DNA of 64,000 nt from Verrucomicrobiota bacterium. GTDB lineage: Bacteria; Verrucomicrobiota; Verrucomicrobiia; Opitutales; Opitutaceae. Shown piece by piece: positions 27,193-35,611 of the stretch; position 1 is the stretch's first letter, and each line of letters starts with the position of its first letter. A program made the translations under genes and the position numbers. Below the pieces are notes generated by a model. The model saw only the letters and a program-made list of their open reading frames with translations, did no database searches and had not been told where the DNA came from. The stretch covers positions 124,001-188,000 of the forward strand of contig JADKHC010000003.1 in assembly GCA_016721945.1 (NCBI GenBank), written 5' to 3'.

Positions 27193-28083
27193 ATGGCCAC
27201 CGAAAAACCTTCGTTCTTGAATATATGGATTGCTGCGGCGCGTCCACGTACGTTGCCCGCTGCGGTGGCACCCGTGCTCGTGGGCACAGCACTCGCCTGG
27301 CATGAGCAATCATTGGTTTGGTCGGCAGCGTTGGCATGTCTGGCTTTTGCGCTGCTGGTGCAGATTGGCACGAATTTCGCCAATGATTACTACGACCATA
27401 TCAAAGGCGCGGATACAGCGGAACGGGTTGGCCCGCGTCGCGCGGTGGCTTCGGGTTTAGTTGCGCCTGAAGTGATGAAGTCGGCGATGATGATCGTGTT
27501 CATGTTCGCCTTTATTGTCGGGCTTTCGCTGCTCAACTATGGTGGTTGGCCCTTGTTGGTGGTTGGCGTGGCGAGTATTCTTTGTGGTGTCGCCTACACG
27601 GGCGGGCCGTATCCGCTTGGCTACAATGGACTGGGTGACATTTTTGTTTTTATCTTCTTTGGACTGGTTGCGGTCTGCACGACGTTTTTTGTGCAGGCGG
27701 GCTATGTGAGCACCGAAGCGATCATCTGTGCCGTGGGGGTCGGTTTGCTCGCGACGAATATTCTCGTCGTGAACAATTATCGTGACGTGGAAACTGACCA
27801 ACGCGCCGGCAAGCGCACGCTGGTGGTGCGGTTCGGCAAGCGTTTTGCGCGGCTGCAATTCGGCATTTCACTCTTCGTCGCGCTGACGATTCCGATTCAC
27901 CTGATGCGCATGGGATTCAAGCCCGTGGTGCTATTGCCACTCGGTCTGGCTCCGCTCGCCTGGCGTCATGCGCAACACCTGGCGACGGCCAAAACTCCAG
28001 AGGAATTGATCAAACTGCTTGGCGATACGGGGAAGTTATTGGCGCTCTACGCGATCCTGCTCAGTGCCGGGCTGCTGGCGTGA
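27193..28083 (+). CDS. menA: 1,4-dihydroxy-2-naphthoate polyprenyltransferase-like protein
   Basis: 296-residue integral membrane prenyltransferase (UbiA superfamily), expected to attach the prenyl chain in menaquinone synthesis. The Asp-rich site reads NFANDYYDHIKGADTAERVGPRR and the second one NNYRDVETDQRAGKRTLVVRFG. About eight to nine helices. This links to the quinol-oxidising complex at the start of the window. Start chosen at ATG 27193; the frame is open to 27163. Confidence 0.9.
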   Translation: MATEKPSFLNIWIAAARPRTLPAAVAPVLVGTALAWHEQSLVWSAALACLAFALLVQIGTNFANDYYDHIKGADTAERVGPRRAVASGLVAPEVMKSAMMIVFMFAFIVGLSLLNYGGWPLLVVGVASILCGVAYTGGPYPLGYNGLGDIFVFIFFGLVAVCTTFFVQAGYVSTEAIICAVGVGLLATNILVVNNYRDVETDQRAGKRTLVVRFGKRFARLQFGISLFVALTIPIHLMRMGFKPVVLLPLGLAPLAWRHAQHLATAKTPEELIKLLGDTGKLLALYAILLSAGLLA

Positions 28084-28099
28084 CCGTGTAGAACAAAAA

Positions 28100-28309
28100 T
28101 CACTGCGATTTCTTTTCCAAATAGTCGTTTACCGTCTGCTGCTGCGCCTTCTGTTTCTTTTCTTCCCGCGTTTTTTTCGCGTCCACTAGGCCCGCTACGC
28201 CTAGCGCGGCACCAGCGACGGGATCGTTGCCGGAACCACTAGGAGCGTAACAACCGCTCACAATCGACAAAGCTATTCCCACCAAGAGTAATCGGTACAT
28301 GGATTTCAT
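28100..28309 (-). CDS. small lipoprotein
   Basis: 69 residues with a lipobox (SIVSGC, about residue 20), then a Gly/Ala stretch and a highly charged C-terminus (KKTREEKKQKAQQQ). Convergent with menA, 16 bases apart. Function unknown. Confidence 0.65.
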   Translation of the reverse strand: MKSMYRLLLVGIALSIVSGCYAPSGSGNDPVAGAALGVAGLVDAKKTREEKKQKAQQQTVNDYLEKKSQ

Positions 28310-28437
28310 GGATCTTGGCTGTAGTTTATGCTCATCCAGATCGTTTCGGCGAGTCGGAAAGTAAACAACCCCGGCGCAAGCCCGGAGGCATTAGTGACAA
28401 ACAACCACACACCATGCCTTCCGTTCGTTCGCCGATG

Positions 28438-28496
28438 TGTAGGAGCCTGCTTGCAGGCGATTCATGGTCTCTTCGCCTGCAAGGCAGGCTCCTATA
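28438..28496. repeat. REP-like inverted pair, TGTAGGAGCCTGC family
   Basis: Outer arms TGTAGGAGCCTGC and, in reverse complement, GCAGGCTCCTATA, with inner CTTGCAGGCGA and TCGCCTGCAAG. The same design is at 45341-45398. It resembles REP pairs well known in Pseudomonas. No coding sequence is seen in 28310-28575. Confidence 0.8.
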
Positions 28497-28575
28497 ACCT
28501 AACCAATCTGATGCGAGTTATTTCCGGTTCGGGCCTCATCGCGAATGTGTTTTGGCGCGCAGCCTCATCGTGTTT

Positions 28576-29643
28576 CTACATACGCATCGCTACCTCGAAA
28601 GCGAAATTGGTTTCTGCTCGGGCTCCGAGCAGCGTCGCCGGATTCACCCACTGGCAGTTGAGCGAAAGAGTCGTGTTGCGAAGGTGTACACCGGCTTTCA
28701 ATGCACCACCTATGCCGTGCGCGGATACCAAAACTTGCGGGTGCAACTCCATGTTGGCTCCAACCTTTATCCGTTGCCCCAACTCAACCTCCACCCCCGA
28801 AGCACCATGCACAACGGCCTCGGCGGCTATGGTCCAGTCCTGCCACTTTGCCACGGTCTTTATGCTAATGCCACGCGGAGTAAAGTAGGTGTACGCTTTG
28901 ACCGAACCATTAAGCTGAGATAATACTCCTGTCAGTAGCTGCCAGCCCTGCATCTCACGGCGGGTGATTCGGTATCCTTTCGTTGCATACAGTTTTTCGA
29001 TTTCCGCCAGGTCATCGGCCGCTTTGTTCACGCCGGAAAACTCATACAAGAGTGTCGAGTAACGCGCAGTCAGCAGTCCGAACGGACCGTGGCCGCCAAC
29101 GTTTTCGTCCCAGGCAGTCGTGGCATTGAATCCTCCGGTGGCGATCAAGAGCCTCTCGTCTACCGTGGCGATTCTCGGCAGATGCCATTCGGTTTCGCCG
29201 GCCGCCAGTGGATCACGGTGGGTGAGATACGAAAACCAGTTGACATCGCCAGTCTCCCACTGACTGCGTCCACCGATCGAACGAACCTGCCGCGCATGGC
29301 CTAATTCATGCACCGCCGTCGAAGTGCCCATAAGGAAACCCACATTGAGTGCTCTCAGTAAAATCCGGCTTTTAAATGAAGTCCCATCGACCGACTGATT
29401 GACCGAAGTCGCCAGATTCGAAACCATATTCGCCGCTGCATTGGTATCGGGAAGCGCGGTCAAATGTGCCGTCGTCTGGGCCGAAGCAAAATTCCCTGCC
29501 AGCGCGAAACTCAATAAACACAGCCCGCACCTGAAGTGATTCAGGAGCCTGTTTCCGAAGGAAATTTCCGTCCCTTGGAGTCGTGACTGTGCACTCGTTT
29601 TCAACGGCACCAGCGTCGCAAAAACCGCCTGCGCTGATGTCAC
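28576..29643 (-). CDS. secreted or outer-membrane protein with HExxH motif
   Basis: 355 codons with a likely signal peptide in the first 55 residues (hydrophobic CGLCLLSFALAGNFASAQ; the true start may be internal, since the first 30 residues are not signal-like). A putative zinc site HELGH lies near residue 113 in STAVHELGHARQ. The C-terminal 150 residues alternate in a beta-strand-like way (KAYTYFTPRGISIKT, VELGQRIKVGANMELHPQV) and may be a small beta-barrel. No named family is recognised; a membrane-bound peptidase-like protein is possible. Confidence 0.65.
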   Translation of the reverse strand: MTSAQAVFATLVPLKTSAQSRLQGTEISFGNRLLNHFRCGLCLLSFALAGNFASAQTTAHLTALPDTNAAANMVSNLATSVNQSVDGTSFKSRILLRALNVGFLMGTSTAVHELGHARQVRSIGGRSQWETGDVNWFSYLTHRDPLAAGETEWHLPRIATVDERLLIATGGFNATTAWDENVGGHGPFGLLTARYSTLLYEFSGVNKAADDLAEIEKLYATKGYRITRREMQGWQLLTGVLSQLNGSVKAYTYFTPRGISIKTVAKWQDWTIAAEAVVHGASGVEVELGQRIKVGANMELHPQVLVSAHGIGGALKAGVHLRNTTLSLNCQWVNPATLLGARAETNFAFEVAMRM

Positions 29644-29740
29644 AGGCCTGTCACAACGACCTAGGGTGTTCTCGCCAGTCGGGCGGCACCAGTCCGTCTT
29701 GTTTCACTCTTCGTTGGTGATACTTCCCTGTAGCCCTGAA

Positions 29741-30625
29741 TCACTTAACGGCCAGTACCAAGCCTTCGCAGGTTACTTTGTATTCGCGCAGCGGTGTATC
29801 CAGTAAAACGATCAGAGGCAGGCCCTCAATTTTTTGGATCTTGGCGGCCTCCTCAGCGGCCCCTTTGCGTGTGAGATGTGCCAGGAGCACAGTCTTCGGG
29901 CGCAGGTACTGAAGCATGGCGCGAGCATGCCGCCCATCCTCAGGAATAAAAGCTAACCAATTGATAATAACCACGTCGATGTTCGCCTCGGCCAGCTTTG
30001 CCCGCTGCAACGCGGCGAGGTTGTCCCCACTCGTGTCGCCCGTATGGAAAAAGGTGATACCATCGATCTTGAAGAGATAGCCGACGTTGGCAGGCATGTC
30101 AGACATGCCGGCCGGACGTGGAAGATGGGGTAGGGGTATCGCGCGAATCTTGACGTCACCAACCAAGAAGTTATCCCCAAAACCTGTGGACGTGACGGAG
30201 TGAAGGCGTCCTGCCAGCTGGGCGTATTCTGGTAGCGTCTTGAACATCTCAGTGACTTCCGCTGGTGCGTAAAAAGCGCAGTCCGGATCGGCTAGCAAAT
30301 GCTGGCTCACGATTGCGTGCGTGACGTGATCGCCGTCTTTGTGTGTGGCGAGTAGTACGGTCAGGTGGTCAAACGGGGGCTCGGCCGCTTGCAGTTTTGT
30401 CAAAGTGATAGGGTCGGGTACTTGAAAGATCCCATAGCTATCGGTGAACAGTCCGTCGATGACGACTCGGGCCTGCGAGCCCGCGACGAGAATGCCTTCG
30501 TTGGCGATAAACGTCACCGAAACGCTTTGCTGCGCTTGGGAATCCGCGGCCTGGGCGGAAAATGGCTGAAGCGCGGCAACGAGCAGCGAAAGGGTTAGAA
30601 ACTTGGAGAGATGGACGATCTGCAT
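29741..30625 (-). CDS. secreted metallo-beta-lactamase-fold hydrolase
   Basis: 294 residues with a Sec signal (FLTLSLLVAALQPFSAQA, cleavage near residue 27). MBL-fold motifs: THKDGDHVTH in place of HxHxDH, PLPHLPRP, and FFHTGDTSGDN with the metal-binding Asp. It resembles UlaG-type or other periplasmic MBL hydrolases. The substrate is unknown. It has no obvious operon partner. Confidence 0.8.
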   Translation of the reverse strand: MQIVHLSKFLTLSLLVAALQPFSAQAADSQAQQSVSVTFIANEGILVAGSQARVVIDGLFTDSYGIFQVPDPITLTKLQAAEPPFDHLTVLLATHKDGDHVTHAIVSQHLLADPDCAFYAPAEVTEMFKTLPEYAQLAGRLHSVTSTGFGDNFLVGDVKIRAIPLPHLPRPAGMSDMPANVGYLFKIDGITFFHTGDTSGDNLAALQRAKLAEANIDVVIINWLAFIPEDGRHARAMLQYLRPKTVLLAHLTRKGAAEEAAKIQKIEGLPLIVLLDTPLREYKVTCEGLVLAVK

Positions 30626-30888
30626 GGACGTATAGAAAACAGTTTAGGAGGAAAACTAGACTGAAGAGAAACACCGCTGGCGCGCGCTGCCCTTCATGGC
30701 AAATCGTTTTTGCCGCGAGCTTCGACCGGGTGCACCGAAGTCCCTCGTTGATCTATTATGCCGAACTGGTTGATAAGGGCTAAATGCGGTAACTAAGGTC
30801 GAACTAGGGCTAAATGGACAAACTATTAATCCGACAACAAGACAGCGCCGCATTGTACCAAGTTTCATTCAGGCGTATCCAAACGGCC

Positions 30889-30977
30889 CGAGGGAGGGAC
30901 GACCCGCCGGGTCGTCCGTCAACGTTGCCTGCGAATGGCGTGGGCACAACCGGACGGCCCGGCGGTCCGTCCCTCCC
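30889..30977. repeat. REP-like palindrome pair, GGGAGGGACG family
   Basis: Left unit about 30889-30919 and right unit about 30951-30977 are inverted copies, each itself a palindrome (arms GGACGACCC and GGGTCGTCC on the left). The rest of 30626-31231 holds no gene I can support, only AT-rich sequence with two copies of AGGGCTAAATG. Confidence 0.75.
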
Positions 30978-31231
30978 CATCGAACACCGACAGTATTTAT
31001 ACGTTTAAATGCAATCTGGTATTCATCACCCATTCCGCTCGTGCTGAGGCCTGAAAACAGGCGCTTCACTTCGCCGGATTAATAAGATTAGAGCCTGTTA
31101 ACACAAAAGCGTAGAGCATCGGTGATCAGGGGAAAAAGAACGACGGCGGTGAACACGATATCTCGCTGATCTGCTCGTGAAGCGCAGCTGAAATAATTGG
31201 TTGGGCGCGGCGTTTGGTTCGGCACCTTCGC

Positions 31232-31792
31232 TCAATCCGCGATCATCACCTGGTCGCCGGTGCGGACCGTTTCGAAGAGCTCGATCAGGTCGAGGTTGGC
31301 CATGTGGACGCAGCCGGCGCTTTGGGGTTGGCCAAGTCGATTCTCGTGATGCGTCCCGTGAATATATATATAACGGTCTTTCGTATCGACGTCGCCGCCC
31401 TGATTCACGCCTGGCTCCAGGCCGCGTAGCCAGAGGATGCGGGTGGTGATGAGATTGGTTTTTTGCTCCGCGTCGGAAAACTCCGAAAAGTGCCGACCGG
31501 TGGGGACGCGTCCTTTAAAAACCATGCCGGGAGGCTGTCCGGCACCGATACGTTCAGCGATTTCATGCAGGCCCCGAGGTGTGCCGAGCGAGTTCTTGAT
31601 ATTCGATGGCGGACGTAAAGATGTGGAAATCACATAGCTACGCTCCAGGGAACTGTTCCGGTAGAATTGCATCGTCTGTGTGGCGATCCGCACAAAAAGA
31701 ATCCGCTCTGCGGACTTGATGCCGAGCCGTTCGCAGGTTTTCCTGACCGACTCACTCAAAGAAATGAATACTTCGTCACTCACAGTAGGCAT
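31232..31792 (-). CDS. L,D-transpeptidase (YkuD family)
   Basis: 186-residue enzyme that forms 3-3 peptidoglycan links or anchors protein. The active site lies in YIHGTHHENRLGQPQSAGCVHM, given here as YIHGTHHENR and SAGCVHM (His and nucleophile Cys). No signal peptide is visible, so the start may be later or the protein may be exported by another route. The ATG at 31792 overlaps the divergent asd start by 29 bases. A TTG at 31759 would avoid the overlap. Confidence 0.85.
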   Translation of the reverse strand: MPTVSDEVFISLSESVRKTCERLGIKSAERILFVRIATQTMQFYRNSSLERSYVISTSLRPPSNIKNSLGTPRGLHEIAERIGAGQPPGMVFKGRVPTGRHFSEFSDAEQKTNLITTRILWLRGLEPGVNQGGDVDTKDRYIYIHGTHHENRLGQPQSAGCVHMANLDLIELFETVRTGDQVMIAD

Positions 31793-32795
31793 CGTCGGCG
31801 CGACCGGCGCGGTTGGTCAAGAGCTTGTACGGCTTTTGCACGAACGTAATTTCCCGATGTCCTCGTTGCGGCTCTTCGCCTCAGCGCGGTCGGCAGGCAA
31901 GACAGTGGAGAAGTATGGCAAAAAATACACAATCGAGGAAGCCAAGCTCGGCGCGTTTGCCGGAGTCGATGTGGCGTTTTTCGCCGCAGGCGGTTCGGTC
32001 ACGAAGGCCTTTGCGGCCGACGCGATCAAGAGTGGCTGTTTGGTGATCGACAAGAGTTCGGTTCACCGCATGGACCCGGCGGTGCCGCTGGTCATCCCGG
32101 AAATCAATCCGCAGGATCTGCTCAAAAACCAGGGCCTCATCGCGAATCCGAATTGCTCGACCGCGGTCACACTCATGGGCCTGTATCCGCTGCATAAGGC
32201 CTTCGGCCTGAAGCGCTATTTTGCCGCGACCTTCCAATCGGTTTCCGGCACGGGCGCCGAGGCGATCCGCGAACTCGAAGACCAGACGCAGGCCTACGTG
32301 AAGGGTCAGCCGATGAACAAAAAGGTTTACCCGTATCAGATTTTCCAGAACTGCATTCCGCAGGTCGACTCGTTTGGCGCCGATGGTTACACCGGCGAGG
32401 AAAACAAGATGATGCTTGAGAGCCGCAAGATCATGGGCATGCCGAACCTTAAGGTATCGACCACCTGCGTGCGCGTTCCCGTCGTGCGGGCGCACTCCGT
32501 CGCGGTCAACGCCGAGTTCGAGAAGCCCGTCAGCGTAGCGGCTGCCCGTGAGGCGATCGCCGCCTTCGAAGGCGCCGTACTCGTCGACGATCAGGCCGCA
32601 CGCCAGTATCCGACACCGCTGGATTTCGCCGAGAAGGTGAAGTGCGGCGTGGGCCGTATCCGCATCGACACCGCTTTTGACAACGGTCTTTCGTTCTGGG
32701 TTTCCGGCGACAATCTTTGGAAGGGCGCGGCGCTCAATGCCGTGCAGAACGCCGAGTTGATGATCAAAAACGGCTGGCTGAAGAAGAAGGCCTGA
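31764..32795 (+). CDS. asd: aspartate-semialdehyde dehydrogenase
   Basis: 343 residues. It reduces aspartyl phosphate to the semialdehyde in lysine/threonine/methionine and cell-wall precursor synthesis. NADP site GIVGATGAVGQELVRLL, active-site Cys in IANPNCSTAVTLMGLYPL, substrate-binding EENKMMLESRKIM and histidine in RVPVVRAHSVAVN. ATG 31764 gives the canonical N-terminus; the frame is open to 31680. Confidence 0.95.
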   Translation: MNTSSLTVGIVGATGAVGQELVRLLHERNFPMSSLRLFASARSAGKTVEKYGKKYTIEEAKLGAFAGVDVAFFAAGGSVTKAFAADAIKSGCLVIDKSSVHRMDPAVPLVIPEINPQDLLKNQGLIANPNCSTAVTLMGLYPLHKAFGLKRYFAATFQSVSGTGAEAIRELEDQTQAYVKGQPMNKKVYPYQIFQNCIPQVDSFGADGYTGEENKMMLESRKIMGMPNLKVSTTCVRVPVVRAHSVAVNAEFEKPVSVAAAREAIAAFEGAVLVDDQAARQYPTPLDFAEKVKCGVGRIRIDTAFDNGLSFWVSGDNLWKGAALNAVQNAELMIKNGWLKKKA

Positions 32796-32896
32796 GTTCT
32801 AACGCGACAAAGTCACGCGCAGGCTGAGTTTTGCTCGGCTTGCGAATATTGCCTTGTCACGTTGCAGGAGTCTTTGCTTAGTTCTTCCTTCAATCC

Positions 32897-32973
32897 GGAC
32901 GCTTAGCTCAGTTGGTTAGAGCATCTCGTTTACACCGAGAGGGTCGGGGGTTCGAGTCCCTCAGCGTCCACCA
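32897..32973 (+). tRNA. tRNA-Val (anticodon TAC)
   Basis: 77 bases with encoded CCA. Acceptor GGACGCT pairs with AGCGTCC, anticodon loop TTTACAC gives TAC, T-loop GTTCGAG. An integrase-like stump and a run of insertion sequences follow, so this is probably an island insertion site. Confidence 0.95.
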
Positions 32974-33061
32974 TCCGACTCATCCAGTGCGAGGGGAGCG
33001 GCTTTTTGAGAGAGTGATGTTCTACTCTCGGTTGTCCCATTTGGTCCAAGAAGTGGCAACC

Positions 33062-33202
33062 ATGACAACCAAACAGCAGCTAAAAACCGGAGTGGTTGTC
33101 GAAAAACAGCAACCAACGACAACCAAATGTATTCGCAACATCGACCGTCCCGGCCGTCCGCATCCATTCGGCATGCAATGGGGCGATACAAAGTTGGTTT
33201 AA
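33062..33202 (+). pseudogene. N-terminal stump of an integrase-like gene
   Basis: 46 codons. The end, CIRNIDRPGRPHPFGMQWG, looks like the start of some site-specific integrases (a basic segment, then RPFGVQW-like). It stops before any catalytic part. The position right behind tRNA-Val supports an integrase relic. The family match is by eye and weak. Confidence 0.4.
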
Positions 33203-33219
33203 TCCTTAATTCCGCAGTT

Positions 33220-33251
33220 GAAACCGCTAATTTTCGCTAATTGGCGCTAAA
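33220..33251. repeat. 10-base-period CGCTAAT array, copy 1
   Basis: Three CGCTAA units spaced ten bases apart after GAAAC. Similar arrays are at 34794-34823 (inverted) and 56637-56672. Just left of it, 33204-33223 resembles an end of the IS1380-type element at 35612. Confidence 0.7.
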
Positions 33252-33276
33252 TCTGAGACATCGATAAAAACACCTT

Positions 33277-34757
33277 TTCACCTGTCAGCAACGGTGTCCA
33301 AAAATCGTATACAAAAAGGCAGGCGAGAGGGGTCTAGCGGGTGAGATAATGGGCATTTAAGAGGCTCACGTTGGTAGAGGGACGGTGGCGACGGATTGAA
33401 GGAATGTTTCGTTTGAAACTCCCGGATAAAAACAAAATATAAGATTGCGCAGCATGGAGTAAGGATGGTTGGGGCCCCATTATGGACCTTCCGTCATCGC
33501 CTTGCCTGCAACAAACACTCTTCGCGCCGCTGAGCGAGGTGGTGCCACGCTGTGGCGCTTTCCGCCAATGCCCGTCTTTACCTGATGGCGATTGGTTAAA
33601 GCTGGGCGTCGCCCGGGCCCTGCACGATCTGCCCAGCGGGCGAGCATTTCTCCAGCAAATCGGTTTGTTTGTGCCAGGCTGCCCGCAACGCAGCCATTTT
33701 TTCGAGACGCTCAAAAGTCCCCGTCGGCTCGCCCTGTGCGAACAAGCCAGCGACGCCATTAGCCGGCAGCTCACCGACAACCCCTTCGCCCAACTCGAAT
33801 GCCTGCACGACTTCGACCTCTACGCGGCCGACGGCCACTGGCACGCAGCGGCCGCTCATGATGAGCCCATCGACGGCGCCAAGCGCGCCATCGGCCACTT
33901 CTTCGCCCTCAACCTGCGCACTCAAGCGCTCACCCACCTGACCCACGCCCAGGGCAAAAAAGAACACGACATGCACGCGCTCAAACGCCTCGAACTGCAA
34001 ACCCTGCGCCACCACGCGCCCAAAGGCCGCAAAGTCCTCTACGCCTACGACTGCGCGGGGATCGACTTCGCCCAATGGCACAAATGGAAGCACACCGGCG
34101 GGGTGTACTTCCTCTCGCTGACCAAGGAAAACATGAAACTCGAAGTCATCGGCCAAAACTCCATCGACCTGAACGACCCCAACAACGTCGGCATCGAGGC
34201 CGACGAACTGGTTGCCACCAGCCAGCACGTGAGCGTCCGACGCATCCGTTACACGCACCCCGCCACGGGGGAGCCGTTCGAGTTCATCACTAACGAACTG
34301 ACCCTTCCGCCCGGCCTGATCGCGTTTTTGTACCTGCGCCGCTGGGACCTCGAAAAAGTCTTCGATACCCTCAAAAACAAACTCGGTGCCGACCACGCCT
34401 GGGCCAGCTCGACCACGGCCAAACACATGCAAGCCCAGCTGCTGTGCCTCGCGCACAACCTGATCGGGCTCTTCGAACGAAAGCTCGCGCAGGAACACAA
34501 AATCGCCAACCACGCCGAAACCCAGCGCCGAACCAAACGCCTCGCCCAACAACAGCAACAAGCGCAAACTCGCGGCCAGATCTTACCTCTGCTCATACAG
34601 ACCCATCAAAGACTCACCCAAACCAGTGTGAAACTCTTCCGCTGGCTTCGTGCCCACTTCTTCAGTCCTCTTCCCCTCGTCGATCTCTTGCCCTCCCTTG
34701 CACGCTCCTACTCCTGTTTATGATCCAATCTTTGGACACCGTTGCCTGTCAGGTGAA
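33277..34757 (+). mobile_element. insertion sequence, IS4 family
   Basis: About 1.48 kb. Terminal inverted repeats: TTCACCTG...CAACGGTGTCCAAA at 33277-33303 and its inverse ending CAGGTGAA at 34757; 14 consecutive bases (CAACGGTGTCCAAA) match exactly. No clear target duplication is seen. It encodes one intact transposase. Confidence 0.85.
33482..34723 (+). CDS. IS4-family transposase
   Basis: 413-residue DDE transposase. First Asp in DLYAADGHWH, second in KVLYAYDCAGIDF. The YREK signature is complete in YLRRWDLEKVFDTLKNK (Tyr, Arg, Glu, Lys). The C-terminal 60 residues are Gln-rich (LAQQQQQAQT). The frame is intact and may be active. Confidence 0.93.
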   Translation: MDLPSSPCLQQTLFAPLSEVVPRCGAFRQCPSLPDGDWLKLGVARALHDLPSGRAFLQQIGLFVPGCPQRSHFFETLKSPRRLALCEQASDAISRQLTDNPFAQLECLHDFDLYAADGHWHAAAAHDEPIDGAKRAIGHFFALNLRTQALTHLTHAQGKKEHDMHALKRLELQTLRHHAPKGRKVLYAYDCAGIDFAQWHKWKHTGGVYFLSLTKENMKLEVIGQNSIDLNDPNNVGIEADELVATSQHVSVRRIRYTHPATGEPFEFITNELTLPPGLIAFLYLRRWDLEKVFDTLKNKLGADHAWASSTTAKHMQAQLLCLAHNLIGLFERKLAQEHKIANHAETQRRTKRLAQQQQQAQTRGQILPLLIQTHQRLTQTSVKLFRWLRAHFFSPLPLVDLLPSLARSYSCL

Positions 34758-34793
34758 CTCAGTTGCTGCGTAGACCGGTGGCTAACCTCCGAA

Positions 34794-34823
34794 ATTAGCG
34801 GCGATTAGCGATAATTAGCGGTT
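34794..34823. repeat. CGCTAAT array, copy 2 (inverted)
   Basis: Three ATTAGCG units on the plus strand, an inverted match to 33220-33251, so the IS4-type element lies between two opposite copies. Confidence 0.65.
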
Positions 34824-35611
34824 AAACAAATGGGCTTGCCCCGAAAAAACGGACAGAGGGATGGTTGAAGGGAGAGAGTTAATTGAGGGATGCTTCGTAG
34901 TCGAGAGGGCTTTTGTAACCTAGGGGAGGAGTGTCGGCGGGTGCGGTTGTAGAAGCACTCGATGTAATCGAAGATCGCGGTGCGTGCCTGTGCTCGGGTA
35001 GCAAAATAGGTTCTGTATATGAGTTCGTTTTTGAGGCTGCTCCAGAACGATTCCATCATGGCGTTGTCGTAGCAGTTGCCTTTGCGGCTCATCGAGGCTT
35101 GCAGGCCGTGGTCTGCGAGGGTCTGGCGATAGGTTTGGCTGGCGTACTGGCAGCCGCGATCGGAGTGGTGGATGAGACCAGGTTCGGGTTTGCGGCGGCG
35201 CAGGGCCATGTGTAGCGCGGCTAGGGGGACGGAGGTCTCGAGGGTCGATCCCATGGCCCAGCCGATGAGGACGCGGCTGTAGGCGTCGAGTACGCCTGCA
35301 AGGTAAAGCCAGCCTTCGCCAGTGGGTATGTAGGTTATGTCAGTTCGCCATACTTTGTTTGGCTTGGTCGGCGCGGGCGCTTCGGCGAGTTGGTTGGGCG
35401 CGATCGGTTGGTTGTGATTGCTGTCGGTGGTGCGCACCCGGTAGCGGCGTTTCTGTCGGCCTTGCAATCCCCTCCTCCTCTGACGAGGCGTGCAACCCGA
35501 TTGCGGCCGACTTTTTCGCCCTGCTCACGCAGTTCGATTGTCATGCGTGGGCTGCCGTAGGTTTGCCGGGTTTGTTCGTGGATATGGGCGATGTTGCTGC
35601 GCAGGTGTTGA

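Noticed and set aside
28310..28923. Plus-strand ORFs over the REP pair and the HExxH gene
   Set aside because: They cover palindromic repeat or are antisense to a better-supported gene.
30814..31069. Short ORFs over the GGGAGGGACG palindromes
   Set aside because: Gly/Pro/Arg-rich translations of the repeat itself.
32912..33061. N-terminal extension of the integrase stump reading through tRNA-Val
   Set aside because: These residues are translation of the tRNA and its flank; ATG 33062 is the first reasonable start.
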